In this document: positions 8,267-17,433 of the stretch, piece by piece
Layout: each line of letters begins with the position of its first letter
Position numbering within the stretch: the stretch's first letter is position 1
Assembly: GCF_019890675.1 (NCBI RefSeq)
Contig: NZ_JAIOAA010000003.1
Span: 558,001 to 622,000 of the forward strand
Reading direction: 5' to 3'
DNA from: Micromonospora sp. PLK6-60
GTDB lineage: Bacteria; Actinomycetota; Actinomycetes; Mycobacteriales; Micromonosporaceae
Length of the DNA: 64,000 nt
Notes under the pieces: generated by a model
What the model was told of the DNA's origin: nothing
What the model saw: the letters and a program-made list of their open reading frames with translations, nothing else
Databases searched by the model: none
Program-made: the position numbers and the translations under genes

Positions 8267-9891
8267 TCGGCCCCTTCTCGGCTCCCGGCCGGCTTCGCGT
8301 CCCCGCGTACCGCCGTCACGAGCTGCGTGAACTCGTCGGCGAACCCGGGATTGTCGGTACGCGGCAGTCCGCCGGCCTCCACCAAACTACTACCGCTCGT
8401 CGGAGATCCGTTGCCGGGGTCGCCACCGGCCGGGACCACCCGGAACCACACCCGACGCCGCCGGCCGAACAGCGAGCCCATCAGCCCGAGCAGCAGCGTC
8501 CCGCTGCTGACCAGCAGCAGCGTCGAGCCGGGGTCCTTCCGGACGGAGAGGGTGACGTACCGCTCGGTGCCCAGGAACTCGACGGTGGTGCCGTCGTCCA
8601 GCTTCCAGCTCTCCCCCCGCCGGAGCAGCTTGTCCCCGACCTGCTTGACCCGGCCCGCGTCGACCTGCCGCTGGTCCAGCTTGTAGACCGAGCCGGGGAT
8701 GCCCGCGTCCAGGCCGAGGTTCCCCCGGTACGCGATCAGGTTGAGCGCCGGGTTCCGCTCGGTCGGATACTGCGAGCGGACGAACGGCGGGGAGTCCGGC
8801 GCGGTGGGCAGGTAGAGACCGGTGAACGCCATCTGGAGGTTCGGGTCCCGGCGACCGGTCTTCGGGTCGACGTTGGCGTCCGGGAACGCGGCCAGCCCCT
8901 CGCTGGTCAGCCCCATGTCGCCGGTGGTCAGGAACGGCACCGTGCTGGTCTGGCTGCGGCCGAACCGGTCGGTGTACCGGATCACCGGGGCGTACCCGTG
9001 GCCGAGCAGGTAGACGTTGGCGCCGTCGAGCCGCAGCGGCGAGTTCACCGAGAAGTCGGCGGCGCGGGCGGCCTTCCCCTGCTCCTCGACGGAGACGGTG
9101 GCGTTGAAGAACTCGGGCTGGCCGGACTCCAGGAACCGGGCCTCGAACCGCTCCAGCGTCAGGCAGAACGGCGGCAGGTCCGCGCTGTCCACCCGGGGGC
9201 CGAGCTTCGCCTCGGCGTACTGCTGGCGGGTGTTGCAGAAGGCGTTGTCCTCGCCGGCCACCAGCAGGCGGTTGCCGTGCCAGCCGTACCAGGAGTTGAG
9301 CGCCACCCCGAGCAGCACCGCGACCAGCGAGGTGTGGAAGAGCAGGTTGCCGGTCTCCTTGAGGTAGCCCTTCTCGGCGGAGACCTCGTTGCCGCGTACC
9401 TCGGTCCGCCAGCGGCGGCGGCGCAGCACCGCGGCGATCGCCGCCGGGTCGGCGGCGGCCGGCGCCGCCAGCACCGCGTGCTGCGGCAGCCGCTCCAGCC
9501 GCTTCGGCGCGGCCGGCGGGCGGGCCCGCAGCGCCCGCACGTGGTCGCGCATCCGGGGCGTGATGCAGCCGACCAGCGAGACGAAGAGCAGCAGGTAGAT
9601 CGCGGAGAACCAGACCGAACCGAAGACCTCGAACGCGCCGATCCGGTCCAGCCGGGGGGCCCACTCCGGGTGGTCGACGAAGTACTGGTCGACCCGCTCC
9701 GGGTTGACCCCGCGCTGCGGCAGCACCGAGCCGGGGATGGCCGCGACGGCGAGCAGGAAGAGCAACATCAACGCCGTACGCATGCTGGTGAGCTGCCGCC
9801 AGGAGTTGCGCAGCAGGGCCAGCACCGGATTGACCCGCCGACGCGGCGCCGGAGCGGGCGGGGCCGCCGGTCGGTCGTCCACGGGCGTCAT
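8263..9891 (-). CDS. resB: Cytochrome c biogenesis protein ResB
   Basis: The 542-residue membrane protein has N-terminal transmembrane helices (RTALMLLFLLAVAAIPGSVL), a large extracytoplasmic domain, and a last helix near 450-475 (LLLVSSGTLLLGLMGSLFG). The stretches LPQRGVNPERV and KGYLKETGNLLFHTSLVAVL are typical of the family. With ResC it forms the system II haem lyase. It overlaps ccdA upstream and resC downstream by four bases each, so the three are co-translated. Confidence 0.92.
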   Translation of the reverse strand: MTPVDDRPAAPPAPAPRRRVNPVLALLRNSWRQLTSMRTALMLLFLLAVAAIPGSVLPQRGVNPERVDQYFVDHPEWAPRLDRIGAFEVFGSVWFSAIYLLLFVSLVGCITPRMRDHVRALRARPPAAPKRLERLPQHAVLAAPAAADPAAIAAVLRRRRWRTEVRGNEVSAEKGYLKETGNLLFHTSLVAVLLGVALNSWYGWHGNRLLVAGEDNAFCNTRQQYAEAKLGPRVDSADLPPFCLTLERFEARFLESGQPEFFNATVSVEEQGKAARAADFSVNSPLRLDGANVYLLGHGYAPVIRYTDRFGRSQTSTVPFLTTGDMGLTSEGLAAFPDANVDPKTGRRDPNLQMAFTGLYLPTAPDSPPFVRSQYPTERNPALNLIAYRGNLGLDAGIPGSVYKLDQRQVDAGRVKQVGDKLLRRGESWKLDDGTTVEFLGTERYVTLSVRKDPGSTLLLVSSGTLLLGLMGSLFGRRRRVWFRVVPAGGDPGNGSPTSGSSLVEAGGLPRTDNPGFADEFTQLVTAVRGDAKPAGSREGAE

Positions 9892-10757
9892 CAGATGCTC
9901 ACCTCACCCGTACCCACGCTGGTCTGCAACCAGATCACGAAGTTCTGCCAGCCCCCGGTGACCAGCGCCAGGCCGATCAGGATCAGCAGGGCGCCGCCGA
10001 TCCGGGTGACCCAGCGGCTGTTGCGCCGGACGGCGCGGAACACCCCGAGCAGGCGGTGGAAGCCCAGCCCGAAGACGACGAACGGTAGCCCCAGCCCGAG
10101 GCAGTACGCCACCGCCAGCACCACCGCCCGGTCGGTCTGCCCGCCGGCGGTGGCCATGCCGAGCACCGCGCCGAGGGTGGGGCCGGTGCAGGGCAGCCAG
10201 CTGAGCGCGAACACCGCGCCCAGCACCGGCGCGCCGAGCAGGCCGGCGGCGGGGAGCCGGTTGATCCGGAACTCCCGCTGCATGCCGGGGATCACCCCGA
10301 GGTAGCCGAGGCCGAGCAGGACGACGAGTGCGCCGATGACGATCTCCAGCGTCCGCTCGTGGTCGAAGAAGACCCGGCCGAAGCTGGCGAAGAGGATCGC
10401 GGTGGAGGTGAAGACGAAGGTGAAGCCGGCGATGAACAGCAGCGTGCCGGCGAGCACCCGGCCCTTCACCGCGACCACCCGCCGGGCGGCCGGCGGCGCG
10501 GCCACGGCCAGCCCGCCGCTCGCCCGGTCGGCAGAGGTGTTAACAGGGGGCCCCTGCTCTACCGGAGGCGTTAACAGGGGGCCCTTCCTTGCACTTTCAA
10601 GCTCGGCACCCGCCAGCCCGGTCACGTACGACAGGTAGCCGGGCATCAGCGGCAGCACGCACGGGGAGAGGAAGCTGACCAGCCCGGCGAGCGCCGCCGC
10701 GCCGACGGCCAGCAGCAGCGGGCCGGAGAGGGCGAGTTGGCGGAAGGTCTCACCCAT
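9891..10757 (-). CDS. ccdA: CcdA thiol-disulphide transporter with repeat-encoded loop
   Basis: 288 residues with six membrane helices and the two transmembrane cysteines of CcdA (FLSPCVLPLMPG near 33 and SWLPCTGPTLGAVLG). CcdA passes electrons from cytoplasmic thioredoxin to ResA. The start at 10757 (MGETFRQLAL) overlaps the resA stop. Residues 55-74 (SARKGPLLTPPVEQGPPVNT), in the loop after the first helix, are translated from a 59-bp dispersed repeat otherwise found between genes. The frame is kept open, so the protein is probably functional with a longer loop. Confidence 0.92.
   Translation of the reverse strand: MGETFRQLALSGPLLLAVGAAALAGLVSFLSPCVLPLMPGYLSYVTGLAGAELESARKGPLLTPPVEQGPPVNTSADRASGGLAVAAPPAARRVVAVKGRVLAGTLLFIAGFTFVFTSTAILFASFGRVFFDHERTLEIVIGALVVLLGLGYLGVIPGMQREFRINRLPAAGLLGAPVLGAVFALSWLPCTGPTLGAVLGMATAGGQTDRAVVLAVAYCLGLGLPFVVFGLGFHRLLGVFRAVRRNSRWVTRIGGALLILIGLALVTGGWQNFVIWLQTSVGTGEVSI
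10536..10594. repeat. 59-bp dispersed element, copy 2 (inside ccdA)
   Basis: Same length and architecture as the other four copies, in inverted orientation relative to copy 1. It lies wholly inside ccdA and is read in frame as about 20 residues of a loop between membrane helices. Since 59 is not a multiple of three, insertion must have come with extra bases or a compensating change. Confidence 0.92.
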
Positions 10758-11335
10758 CAGCGGGAACCGTCGGCGGGCGGCTGCTCGGCGGCGACCCTCT
10801 CCACCAGGGGCTGGAGGCCCTCCTGCCGCACCGCCGCCCGGATCACCGTGGCGACCCGGCCCTCCCGGTCGAGGATCACCGTCGCCGGGATGGTGTTCGG
10901 CGGGATGTTCAACGCCAGCGCCAACCGGCTGGCCGGGTCGAACAGGCTCGGGTAGGTGACCCGGCCCTCCTCGAAGGCGATCGCCTTGTCCCGGCTGTCC
11001 TGCACGTTGATGCCGAGGAAGGTCACCCCGGTCGCCTTCGTCGCCTGGTAGGTCCCCTCCAGGTCGTCGGCCTCCGCGCGGCAGGGCGGGCACCAGGAAC
11101 CCCAGAAGTTGAGCACCACCACCTGGCCGCGGGCCTGGGACACGTCGTACCGGCCGGTGCCGTCGAGCAGGTCGCCGGCGATCTCCGGGGCCGCGGCGCG
11201 CTGGTCGGGGGCGCACTGCACGATGCCGTCGGAGTTCGCGCAGCGGCTCTCCTGGCTCCCGGAGCCGCAACCGGCCAGCGCCGCCGCCAGGGCGACGGCG
11301 GTGAGCAGGGCGGCGATCGGCCTCCGGGCGCGCAT
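10757..11335 (-). CDS. resA: ResA-like thioredoxin lipoprotein
   Basis: 192 residues. A lipoprotein signal ends in the lipobox LAGC (Cys23), and a TlpA/ResA thioredoxin fold follows with the active site WCPPC at 81-85 and the cis-proline region NTIPATVILD. ResA reduces apocytochrome c haem-site cysteines outside the membrane using electrons from CcdA. An ATG at 11335 overlapping the phosphatase stop (ATGA) was chosen because it gives the complete signal peptide. Confidence 0.92.
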   Translation of the reverse strand: MRARRPIAALLTAVALAAALAGCGSGSQESRCANSDGIVQCAPDQRAAAPEIAGDLLDGTGRYDVSQARGQVVVLNFWGSWCPPCRAEADDLEGTYQATKATGVTFLGINVQDSRDKAIAFEEGRVTYPSLFDPASRLALALNIPPNTIPATVILDREGRVATVIRAAVRQEGLQPLVERVAAEQPPADGSR

Positions 11336-11982
11336 CAGGCCCCCTTGGCCGTCCGGGCGGTCGGCGAGATGGCGATCAGGTGGGCGGCCGGCTCGGAGTA
11401 GCCGATGCCGGCGATCTTGGCGCCGTCGAAGTGGAACGAGGTGAGGCTGGCCAGCCCGCACTGCCGACGGCGCGGGTCGTGCCAGAGCCGCTTGCGCTCG
11501 ACGTAGCGGCGCAGGGTCCAGATCGGCAGCTGGTGCGAGACCAGCACCGCCTCCCGACCCTCGGCGGCCACCCGGGCGGCGTGCAGGGCGGCGAACATCC
11601 GCTCCGCGATGACCTGGTAGGCCTCGCCCCAGGACGGGGTGACCGGGTCGCGCAGCACCCACCAGTTGCGCGGGTCGCGGAACCCGCCGTCGCCCGGGGA
11701 GACCTTCTTGCCCTCGAACCAGTTGGCGCTCTCGATCAGCCGCTCGTCCACCCCGACCGAGAGCCCGAACTGGGCGGCGATCGGTTCGGCGGTCTGCTGG
11801 GCGCGCTCCAGCGGGCTGGCCACCACGTGCACCACGGTCTTGTCGGCGAGGGCCTGCGCCGCCGCCTTGGCCATCTGCACGCCGAGCTCGGAGAGGCGGA
11901 AACCGGGCAGCCGGCCGTAGAGGATGCCCTGCGGGTTGTAGACCTCGCCGTGCCGCAGCACGTGCACCACCGTCTCAGCCAT
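11335..11982 (-). CDS. Histidine phosphatase (phosphoglycerate-mutase-like)
   Basis: 215 residues. The RHG motif with catalytic His ([13 protein letters not shown]) stands near residue 10, and a second active-site His is in [10 protein letters not shown]. The family includes phosphoglycerate mutases and many broad phosphatases, so the substrate is not predictable. The start at 11982 ([12 protein letters not shown]) overlaps the hemL end by eight bases. A gene of this family between hemL and resA is a conserved actinobacterial arrangement, suggesting a link to haem or cytochrome supply. Confidence 0.85.
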   Translation of the reverse strand: MAETVVHVLRHGEVYNPQGILYGRLPGFRLSELGVQMAKAAAQALADKTVVHVVASPLERAQQTAEPIAAQFGLSVGVDERLIESANWFEGKKVSPGDGGFRDPRNWWVLRDPVTPSWGEAYQVIAERMFAALHAARVAAEGREAVLVSHQLPIWTLRRYVERKRLWHDPRRRQCGLASLTSFHFDGAKIAGIGYSEPAAHLIAISPTARTAKGA

Positions 11983-13315
11983 GAGTTCCCCCCGCTGCTG
12001 CCGCCGCGCTCGCCGCTTCCGGCAGGGCCGCGGCGATCTGCTCCAGGGCGGCGTCGTCGATCGCCGCCGACACGAACCACGACTCGAACGCGCTCGGCGG
12101 CAGGTAGACGCCGGCGGCGAGCATGGCGTGGAAGAACGCCTTGAACGCGGGCACCTGCTGAGTGCGGGCGCTGTCGTAGTCGACCACGTCGGCGTCGGTG
12201 AAGAAGATCGAGAACATGTTGCCCGCGTACGACAGGCGGTGCGGGACCCCGGCGGCGGCCAGCGCGTCGCCGGCCAGCTTGCCCACCACGGCGGCCGTGT
12301 CGTCCAGCTTGCGGTAGAGCGCGTCGTCGGCCAGCCGCAGGGTGGCCAGGCCGGCCGCGCAGGCCAGCGGGTTACCGGAGAGCGTGCCGGCCTGGTAGAC
12401 CGGACCGGCCGGGGCCAGCTTCGCCATGATCTCCGCGCGCCCGCCGAAGGCCGCGGCGGGCAGCCCGCCACCCATCACCTTCCCGTACGTCCACAGGTCG
12501 GCGTCGGCGGCGTCGAGGCCGTGCCACCCGGCGCGGGAGACCCGGAACCCGGTCATCACCTCGTCGACGATGAGCAGCGCGCCGTGTGCGTGGGCGATCG
12601 CCGCGAGCTGCTGGTTGAAGCCGGCGCGCGGGGCGACCACGCCCATGTTGCCGGCCGCCGCCTCGGTGATGATCGCGGCGATGTGCCGGCCCTCGGCGGC
12701 GAACACCTCCTCGACCGCGCGCAGGTCGTTGTAGGGCAGCACGATGGTGTCGCCGGCCGCCGCGCCGGTGACGCCGGGCGAGTCGGGCAGGCCGAGGGTG
12801 GCCACCCCGGAGCCGGCGGCGGCGAGCAGCGCGTCCGAGTGCCCGTGGTAGCAGCCGGCGAACTTGACGATCTTGGCGCGGCCGGTGAAGCCGCGGGCCA
12901 GCCGGATCGCCGACATGGTCGCCTCGGTGCCCGAGTTGACCAGCCGCACCTGCTCGACCGGGGTACGCGCGACGATCTCGGCGGCCAGCTCCACCTCGCC
13001 CGGGGTGGGGGTGCCGAAGCTGGTGCCGAGCCCGGCGGCCTCGCGCAGCGCCTCGACCACCTGCGGGTGGGCGTGGCCGAGGATCAGCGGGCCCCAGGAG
13101 CAGACCAGGTCGACGTAGCGGCGACCGTCGGCGTCGTACAGCCAGGGACCCTCCCCCCGGACCATGAAGCGCGGGGTGCCGCCGACGGCACGGAAGGCGC
13201 GCACGGGGGAGTTCACCCCGCCCGGCACGATGGCCTTGGCGCGGTCGAACAGGGCCTCGGAGGCCGGCGCGTCGGCCGGGTAGCGGCCGGATCCGGCGGA
13301 AAAGGTGTCGGTCAC
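11975..13315 (-). CDS. hemL: Glutamate-1-semialdehyde 2,1-aminomutase
   Basis: 446 residues, full length for HemL, a PLP enzyme that converts glutamate-1-semialdehyde to 5-aminolevulinate at the start of haem synthesis. The PLP lysine is Lys279 in [15 protein letters not shown], with the upstream [14 protein letters not shown] aspartate motif and the [15 protein letters not shown] signature. The start is a GTG at 13315 ([10 protein letters not shown]). It heads the minus-strand haem/cytochrome c operon, which fits a shared role in making c-type cytochromes. Confidence 0.95.
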   Translation of the reverse strand: MTDTFSAGSGRYPADAPASEALFDRAKAIVPGGVNSPVRAFRAVGGTPRFMVRGEGPWLYDADGRRYVDLVCSWGPLILGHAHPQVVEALREAAGLGTSFGTPTPGEVELAAEIVARTPVEQVRLVNSGTEATMSAIRLARGFTGRAKIVKFAGCYHGHSDALLAAAGSGVATLGLPDSPGVTGAAAGDTIVLPYNDLRAVEEVFAAEGRHIAAIITEAAAGNMGVVAPRAGFNQQLAAIAHAHGALLIVDEVMTGFRVSRAGWHGLDAADADLWTYGKVMGGGLPAAAFGGRAEIMAKLAPAGPVYQAGTLSGNPLACAAGLATLRLADDALYRKLDDTAAVVGKLAGDALAAAGVPHRLSYAGNMFSIFFTDADVVDYDSARTQQVPAFKAFFHAMLAAGVYLPPSAFESWFVSAAIDDAALEQIAAALPEAASAAAAAGGTHG

Positions 13316-13450
13316 GATGCCGCCATTGTGTCAGCGCCGGACGGCGAATCGGCAGGCACCCCGGCAGCGGGGTTACCCGGCTCACGCAGGCCGGGCCGAC
13401 TCACGCCGCGACGCCCATCGCCTCGACGGGCCGCACCGGCGAGATCGCGA

Positions 13451-13456
13451 TAGGCT
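13451..13456 (+). promoter_or_regulatory. -10 element of a leaderless promoter
   Basis: TAGGCT lies exactly six bases before the GTG start of the STAS gene, placing the transcription start at or next to the start codon. The same TAGRCT-N6-GTG arrangement occurs at 29203 and 49067. Confidence 0.6.
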
Positions 13457-13462
13457 GACCGG

Positions 13463-13795
13463 GTGGATCGTGCCGAACTGTCCATCACCGTACACCGCAC
13501 TGGCGATGAGGTTGTCCTTCGCCTCGTCGGTGAGATCGACATGCTCACGGCCGCCCAACTCAGCACCGTCGTCAACGAGGCGCTGGCGGATCCGCCGCCC
13601 CGCGTGGTGCTCGACCTGGGCGGGGTCACCTTCTGCGACTCGCAGGGCCTCGGCACCCTCGTCGTGCTCAGCCGCAAGGCCAGCCACGCCCAGAGCCTGC
13701 TGGTCCTCAGCAACGTCGGCGACTTCCTCCTCCGGGTCCTGGACATCACCGGCCTGCGCAGCGCCCTGATGATCCGCAACGAGACCGCACCCTGA
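13463..13795 (+). CDS. STAS anti-sigma factor antagonist (RsbV/BldG-like)
   Basis: 110 residues forming a single STAS domain. The phosphorylatable serine is Ser60 in TFCDSQGLGTLVVL, and the GEIDMLTA start strand is typical. When unphosphorylated, such proteins bind RsbW-type anti-sigma kinases and free the sigma factor. The window holds several possible partners: RsbW-like domains at 22134 and 36926, and PP2C phosphatases at 22134 and 34021. Translation probably starts at a leaderless GTG. Confidence 0.85.
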   Translation: MDRAELSITVHRTGDEVVLRLVGEIDMLTAAQLSTVVNEALADPPPRVVLDLGGVTFCDSQGLGTLVVLSRKASHAQSLLVLSNVGDFLLRVLDITGLRSALMIRNETAP

Positions 13796-13806
13796 CCCGC
13801 TCCCGG

Positions 13807-15399
13807 TCAGCCGGCGGGCACGTCCCGCCGCCGGAAGCCGGCCAGGCCGGCCAGCGCCAGCAGCAGGGCCAGGGCCGCCAGCACGGCGAGCGGGGTGGCG
13901 CTCCAGTCGGGACGCAGCACCTGCGGCGTGTGGGTGAACGGGGAGAGGTCCAGCAGCCACTGGTCCAGCTTCAACACCGGGCCGAGCTGACCGAGCAGCA
14001 CGACGGCCGCCAGCGCCGCCCAGGCCAGCGGGGCCAGCCGGGGCAGCAGCCCGAACAGCAGCACCGCCAGGCCGGCCAGCACCCAGGCCGCGGGTAGCTG
14101 CGCCAGGCCGGCCCCGAGCATCCGGGGCAGCTCGCGGGGCACGTCGCCGACGCTGATCCCGTACGCCAGGCCGGTGGCCAGGCCGGTGACCAGCAGCACC
14201 ACCGCCGGGCCGAGCAGCGCGAACAGCAGGTGGGAGAGCAGCCAGGTGGAACGGTGGGTGCCCGTCGCCAGCAGCGGCTCGGCCCGCCCGGCGGTCTCCT
14301 CCGTACGCATCCGCAGCGCCGCCTGGATGCCGTAACCGGCGGCGGCCATCCCGGTCAGCCCCAGGGTCGCCCCGAGGTACGCGTCGGCCAGCCCGGACGC
14401 GCCCCCGAGCTGGGCCAGGATCTCCTCCAGCCGCGGGTTGCCCTCGACCGACCGGCCGGCCGCCTCGGCCGCGCCGCCGAGGATCAACCCGAGCAGGCCG
14501 AAGCCGACCGACCACCAGAGGATCTGCCCCCGGTGCAGCCGCCAGGCCAGCCCGAACGACCCGGACAGGCCCCGTCCCCCGGTGGCCGGGCCGAGCCGCG
14601 AGGGCAGCAGCCCGGCGCCCAGGTCCCGGCGCACCGACAGCGGGTACGCGACGGCCGCCAGCAGCGCCGAGGCGGCGACCGGCAGCGCCAGCACCCACCA
14701 GCGGTCCCCCTCGTACGGCCGGACCCGGGGTGCCCAGCCGAGCGGGGAGAGCCAGCTCAGCCACTCCCGGCCGCCGGCGTCCCCGGCGAGCCGCAGCGCG
14801 AAGGCCAGCCCGAGCACGCCGATCCCGATCCCCCGCGCGCCACCGGCGCTCTCGGTGAGCTGGGCGGCCAGCCCGCCCAGGGTGGCGAACACGACGCCGG
14901 TCAGCGCGGTGGCCAGCCCGTACGCCAGGCTGCCAGCGGCCGGCAGCCCGGCCGCCACCAGGCCGGCGGCGGTGAGCAGGCCGAGCAGCAGGCTGGCCGC
15001 GTACGTCACGAGCAGGGCGGCGGTGAGGCCGGCGTACCGGCCGAGCACGTTGCCGGCGAGCAGTTCCCGCCGCCCGGCCTCCTCCTCGGTGCGGGTGTGC
15101 CGGACGACGGTGAGCAGGGCGGCCAGCGCGACGATCGCCAGCAGGAAGCCGCCCCGCTGGGCGGTCAGCGCGCCGACGCTCTCCCCGTACAGCGGGCCGA
15201 GCAGCGCGACGATCGACGGGTTCCGCCCGGTGCCGGTGGCGTACGCGGCCCGCTCGGCGGCGGTCGGAAAGAGCTCGAAGAAGCTGGTCGCGTACGTCAT
15301 CGGCAGCACCGCGAGGACCAGCACCCAGAGCGGCAGCAGGATCCGGTCCCGGCGCAGGATCAGCCGGGTCAGGTGGCGGGTGCCGGTCAGCGTGCTCAT
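13807..15399 (-). CDS. ABC-2 type exporter permease
   Basis: 530 residues with about twelve hydrophobic helices in two halves, each like a six-helix ABC-2 permease (for example [20 protein letters not shown] near the start and [20 protein letters not shown] at mid-protein). It resembles permeases annotated as putative exporters of polyketide antibiotics. Its start overlaps the end of the ATP-binding gene by four bases, so they form one transporter. Substrate unknown; drug or lipid export is likely. Confidence 0.85.
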   Translation of the reverse strand: MSTLTGTRHLTRLILRRDRILLPLWVLVLAVLPMTYATSFFELFPTAAERAAYATGTGRNPSIVALLGPLYGESVGALTAQRGGFLLAIVALAALLTVVRHTRTEEEAGRRELLAGNVLGRYAGLTAALLVTYAASLLLGLLTAAGLVAAGLPAAGSLAYGLATALTGVVFATLGGLAAQLTESAGGARGIGIGVLGLAFALRLAGDAGGREWLSWLSPLGWAPRVRPYEGDRWWVLALPVAASALLAAVAYPLSVRRDLGAGLLPSRLGPATGGRGLSGSFGLAWRLHRGQILWWSVGFGLLGLILGGAAEAAGRSVEGNPRLEEILAQLGGASGLADAYLGATLGLTGMAAAGYGIQAALRMRTEETAGRAEPLLATGTHRSTWLLSHLLFALLGPAVVLLVTGLATGLAYGISVGDVPRELPRMLGAGLAQLPAAWVLAGLAVLLFGLLPRLAPLAWAALAAVVLLGQLGPVLKLDQWLLDLSPFTHTPQVLRPDWSATPLAVLAALALLLALAGLAGFRRRDVPAG

Positions 15400-16304
15400 C
15401 GGGTCGCCTCCGCCGGCTCGCCGGTCGACTCGTAGTGCCGCAGGAAGAGCTCCTCCAGCGTGGGCGGCTGGCTGACCAGGCTGCGTACGCCCAGCTCGGT
15501 GAGGCGGCGCAGCGCGGCGTCCAGGGCCGCGGTGTCGACGTCGAAGCGCACCCGCTGCCCCTGCACCCGCAGGTCGTGCACGCCGGGCAGGTCGCCGAGA
15601 CCGTCCACCGCGCCGGTGAGCTCGGCGTCGATCGCGGTCCGGTGCAGGTGGCGCAGCTCGGTCAGGGTGCCGCTCTCCACCGCCCGGCCGTTGCGGATGA
15701 TCGTCACCCGGTCGCAGAGCGCCTCCACCTCGGCCAGGATGTGGCTGGAGAGCAGCACGGTGCGGCCGTCCCGCTTGGCCCGGCCGACCCAGTGCTGGAA
15801 GACCTCCTCCATCAGCGGGTCCAGGCCCGAGGTCGGCTCGTCGAGGATGAGCAGCTCGACGTCGGAGGCGAGGGCGGCGACCAGGCCGACCTTCTGCCGG
15901 TTGCCCTTGGAGTAGGTGCGGCCCTTCTTGCGCGGGTCCAGCTCGAAGGAGTCCAGCAGCTCGGCCCGGCGCTTCGGGTCGAGGCCGCCGCGCATCCGGC
16001 CGAGCAGGTCGATCACCTCACCGCCGGAGAGGTTGGGCCAGAGGGTCACGTCACCCGGCACGTACGCCAGCCGGCGGTGCAGCGGCACCGCGTCCCGCCA
16101 GGGGTCGCCGCCGAGCAGCCGGACGGTCCCCGCGTCCGCCCGCAGCAGGCCGAGCAGCACCCGGATGGTGGTGGACTTGCCGGAGCCGTTGGGGCCCAGG
16201 AAGCCGTGCACCTCGCCGGCGCGGACGGTCAGGTCGAGCCCGTCCAGTGCCCTGATCCGGCCGAAGGTCTTGACCAGGCCGGCCACCGCAATGGGAGTTT
16301 CCAT
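15396..16304 (-). CDS. ABC transporter ATP-binding protein
   Basis: 302 residues. Walker A is GPNGSGKST near residue 38, the signature region is [18 protein letters not shown] (a variant of LSGGQ), Walker B is [13 protein letters not shown], and the switch His is in LLSSHIL. It has the drug-exporter (DrrA/CcmA) subfamily layout with an accessory C-terminal domain. It heads a two-gene operon with the permease and is divergent from a GbsR/MarR-type regulator, with a palindrome at 16325 just upstream. Confidence 0.92.
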   Translation of the reverse strand: METPIAVAGLVKTFGRIRALDGLDLTVRAGEVHGFLGPNGSGKSTTIRVLLGLLRADAGTVRLLGGDPWRDAVPLHRRLAYVPGDVTLWPNLSGGEVIDLLGRMRGGLDPKRRAELLDSFELDPRKKGRTYSKGNRQKVGLVAALASDVELLILDEPTSGLDPLMEEVFQHWVGRAKRDGRTVLLSSHILAEVEALCDRVTIIRNGRAVESGTLTELRHLHRTAIDAELTGAVDGLGDLPGVHDLRVQGQRVRFDVDTAALDAALRRLTELGVRSLVSQPPTLEELFLRHYESTGEPAEATR

Positions 16305-16324
16305 ACATCAGAAGCTACGCTTGT

Positions 16325-16340
16325 TTCACAAACTTGTGAA
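16325..16340. promoter_or_regulatory. Candidate operator for the GbsR/MarR-type regulator
   Basis: A perfect inverted repeat TTCACAA-AC-TTGTGAA lies 21 bases from the ABC gene start, in the divergent promoter region. It is AT-rich against a very GC-rich background. Binding by the adjacent regulator is inferred. Confidence 0.65.
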
Positions 16341-16399
16341 GACAGTGTTGTGTGAGGCACGATCGGGTTCCGGACCGGCGCGCAGAGGAGTTCCGACAC

Positions 16400-16882
16400 A
16401 TGACCGAGGCCACCCGTCCCAGCCGGAACGAGGAGGAGGTCCACCTCTTCGTCGAACGGATGGCGATGGCGTTCGCCGACGTCGGCTTCCCCCGGATGGC
16501 CGCCCGGGTGCTGTTCACCGTGATGAGCGCGGACGAGCCGTTGACCGCCGCCGAGATCGGCGAACGCCTCGGGGTCAGTGCCGCCGCGGTCTCCGGCGCG
16601 GTGCGCTACCTCACCCAGTTCGGCATGCTGGTCCGGGAGCCGGTCAAGGGCTCCCGCCGGGACCGCTACCGGGTGCCGGACAACCCGTGGTACGAGGCCA
16701 CCATCACCAAGACCGGCCTCTACAAGAACTTCATCGACATCGCCGCGGCCGGGGTGAGCGCGCTGGACGGCACCGGCCCGGGCCGCGAGCGGGTGGCCGA
16801 GATGCGGGACTTCTTCGTCTTCGTCCAGGAGGAACTGGACTCCCTCGGCGAGCGCTGGCGCGCCCGCCGCGCGACTCGCTAG
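16400..16882 (+). CDS. GbsR/MarR-type transcriptional regulator
   Basis: 160 residues from the ATG at 16400, chosen because GAGGAG precedes it by nine bases; the 16 residues upstream are unlike the family. The winged helix is EIGERLGVSAAAVSGAVRYL followed by GMLVREPVKGSRRDRYRVPD, typical of GbsR-like proteins that sit beside ABC exporters. It probably represses the divergent exporter through the 16325 palindrome. Its stop overlaps the end of the convergent receiver gene. Confidence 0.85.
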   Translation: MTEATRPSRNEEEVHLFVERMAMAFADVGFPRMAARVLFTVMSADEPLTAAEIGERLGVSAAAVSGAVRYLTQFGMLVREPVKGSRRDRYRVPDNPWYEATITKTGLYKNFIDIAAAGVSALDGTGPGRERVAEMRDFFVFVQEELDSLGERWRARRATR

Positions 16883-17433
16883 GGAGTGGACCCCCAGCGG
16901 GCCTGCTCCAGCAGCTCGACCGCCCGGTCGGCGCCGTCCGGGTCACCCGAGCGCAGCAGCGCGGTGGCCTCGTCCACCGCGTCGGTGAGGGTGCGCCACT
17001 GCGTCTCACGCTCGCGGACCAGATCCGACTGCATCGCCAACTGCCGGCTCTTCACCCACAGCTCGACGAAGACGGAGACCTTGGCCCGCAGCACCCACGG
17101 GTCGAAGGGCTTGGTCAGGTAGTCGACGGCGCCCACCGCGTACCCGCGCAGCGCGAGCTGGGCGTCCCGGTCGGCGGCGGTGAGGAAGATGATCGGCACG
17201 TGCCGGGTCCGCTCCCGGCGCTTGATGTGGCTCGCGGTCTCGAAGCCGTCCATGTCCGGCATCTGCGCGTCCAGCAGGATCACCGCGAAGTCGTCGACGA
17301 GCAACTGCTTCAGCGCCGCCTCACCGCTCTCCACGGCCACCGACTGCACGGGCAGCCCCTGGAGGATCGCCTCCAGGGCCATCAGGTTCTCCCGGCGGTC
17401 GTCCACCAGCAGCGCCTTCGCGGTCTGCGTCAC
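16879..17433 (-). CDS. Receiver-domain response regulator with helical tail
   Basis: 184 residues. A REC domain at about 6-125 has the acidic pair VDD, the phospho-acceptor Asp in VILLDAQMPDMDGFE, Thr in FLTAADR and Lys in YLTKPFDPW. The remaining 60 residues are a charged helix with no DNA-binding domain. Its ATG overlaps the stop of the poly-HAMP kinase gene by four bases. It probably receives phosphate from that kinase and acts through protein contacts. Confidence 0.88.
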   Translation of the reverse strand: MTQTAKALLVDDRRENLMALEAILQGLPVQSVAVESGEAALKQLLVDDFAVILLDAQMPDMDGFETASHIKRRERTRHVPIIFLTAADRDAQLALRGYAVGAVDYLTKPFDPWVLRAKVSVFVELWVKSRQLAMQSDLVRERETQWRTLTDAVDEATALLRSGDPDGADRAVELLEQARWGSTP

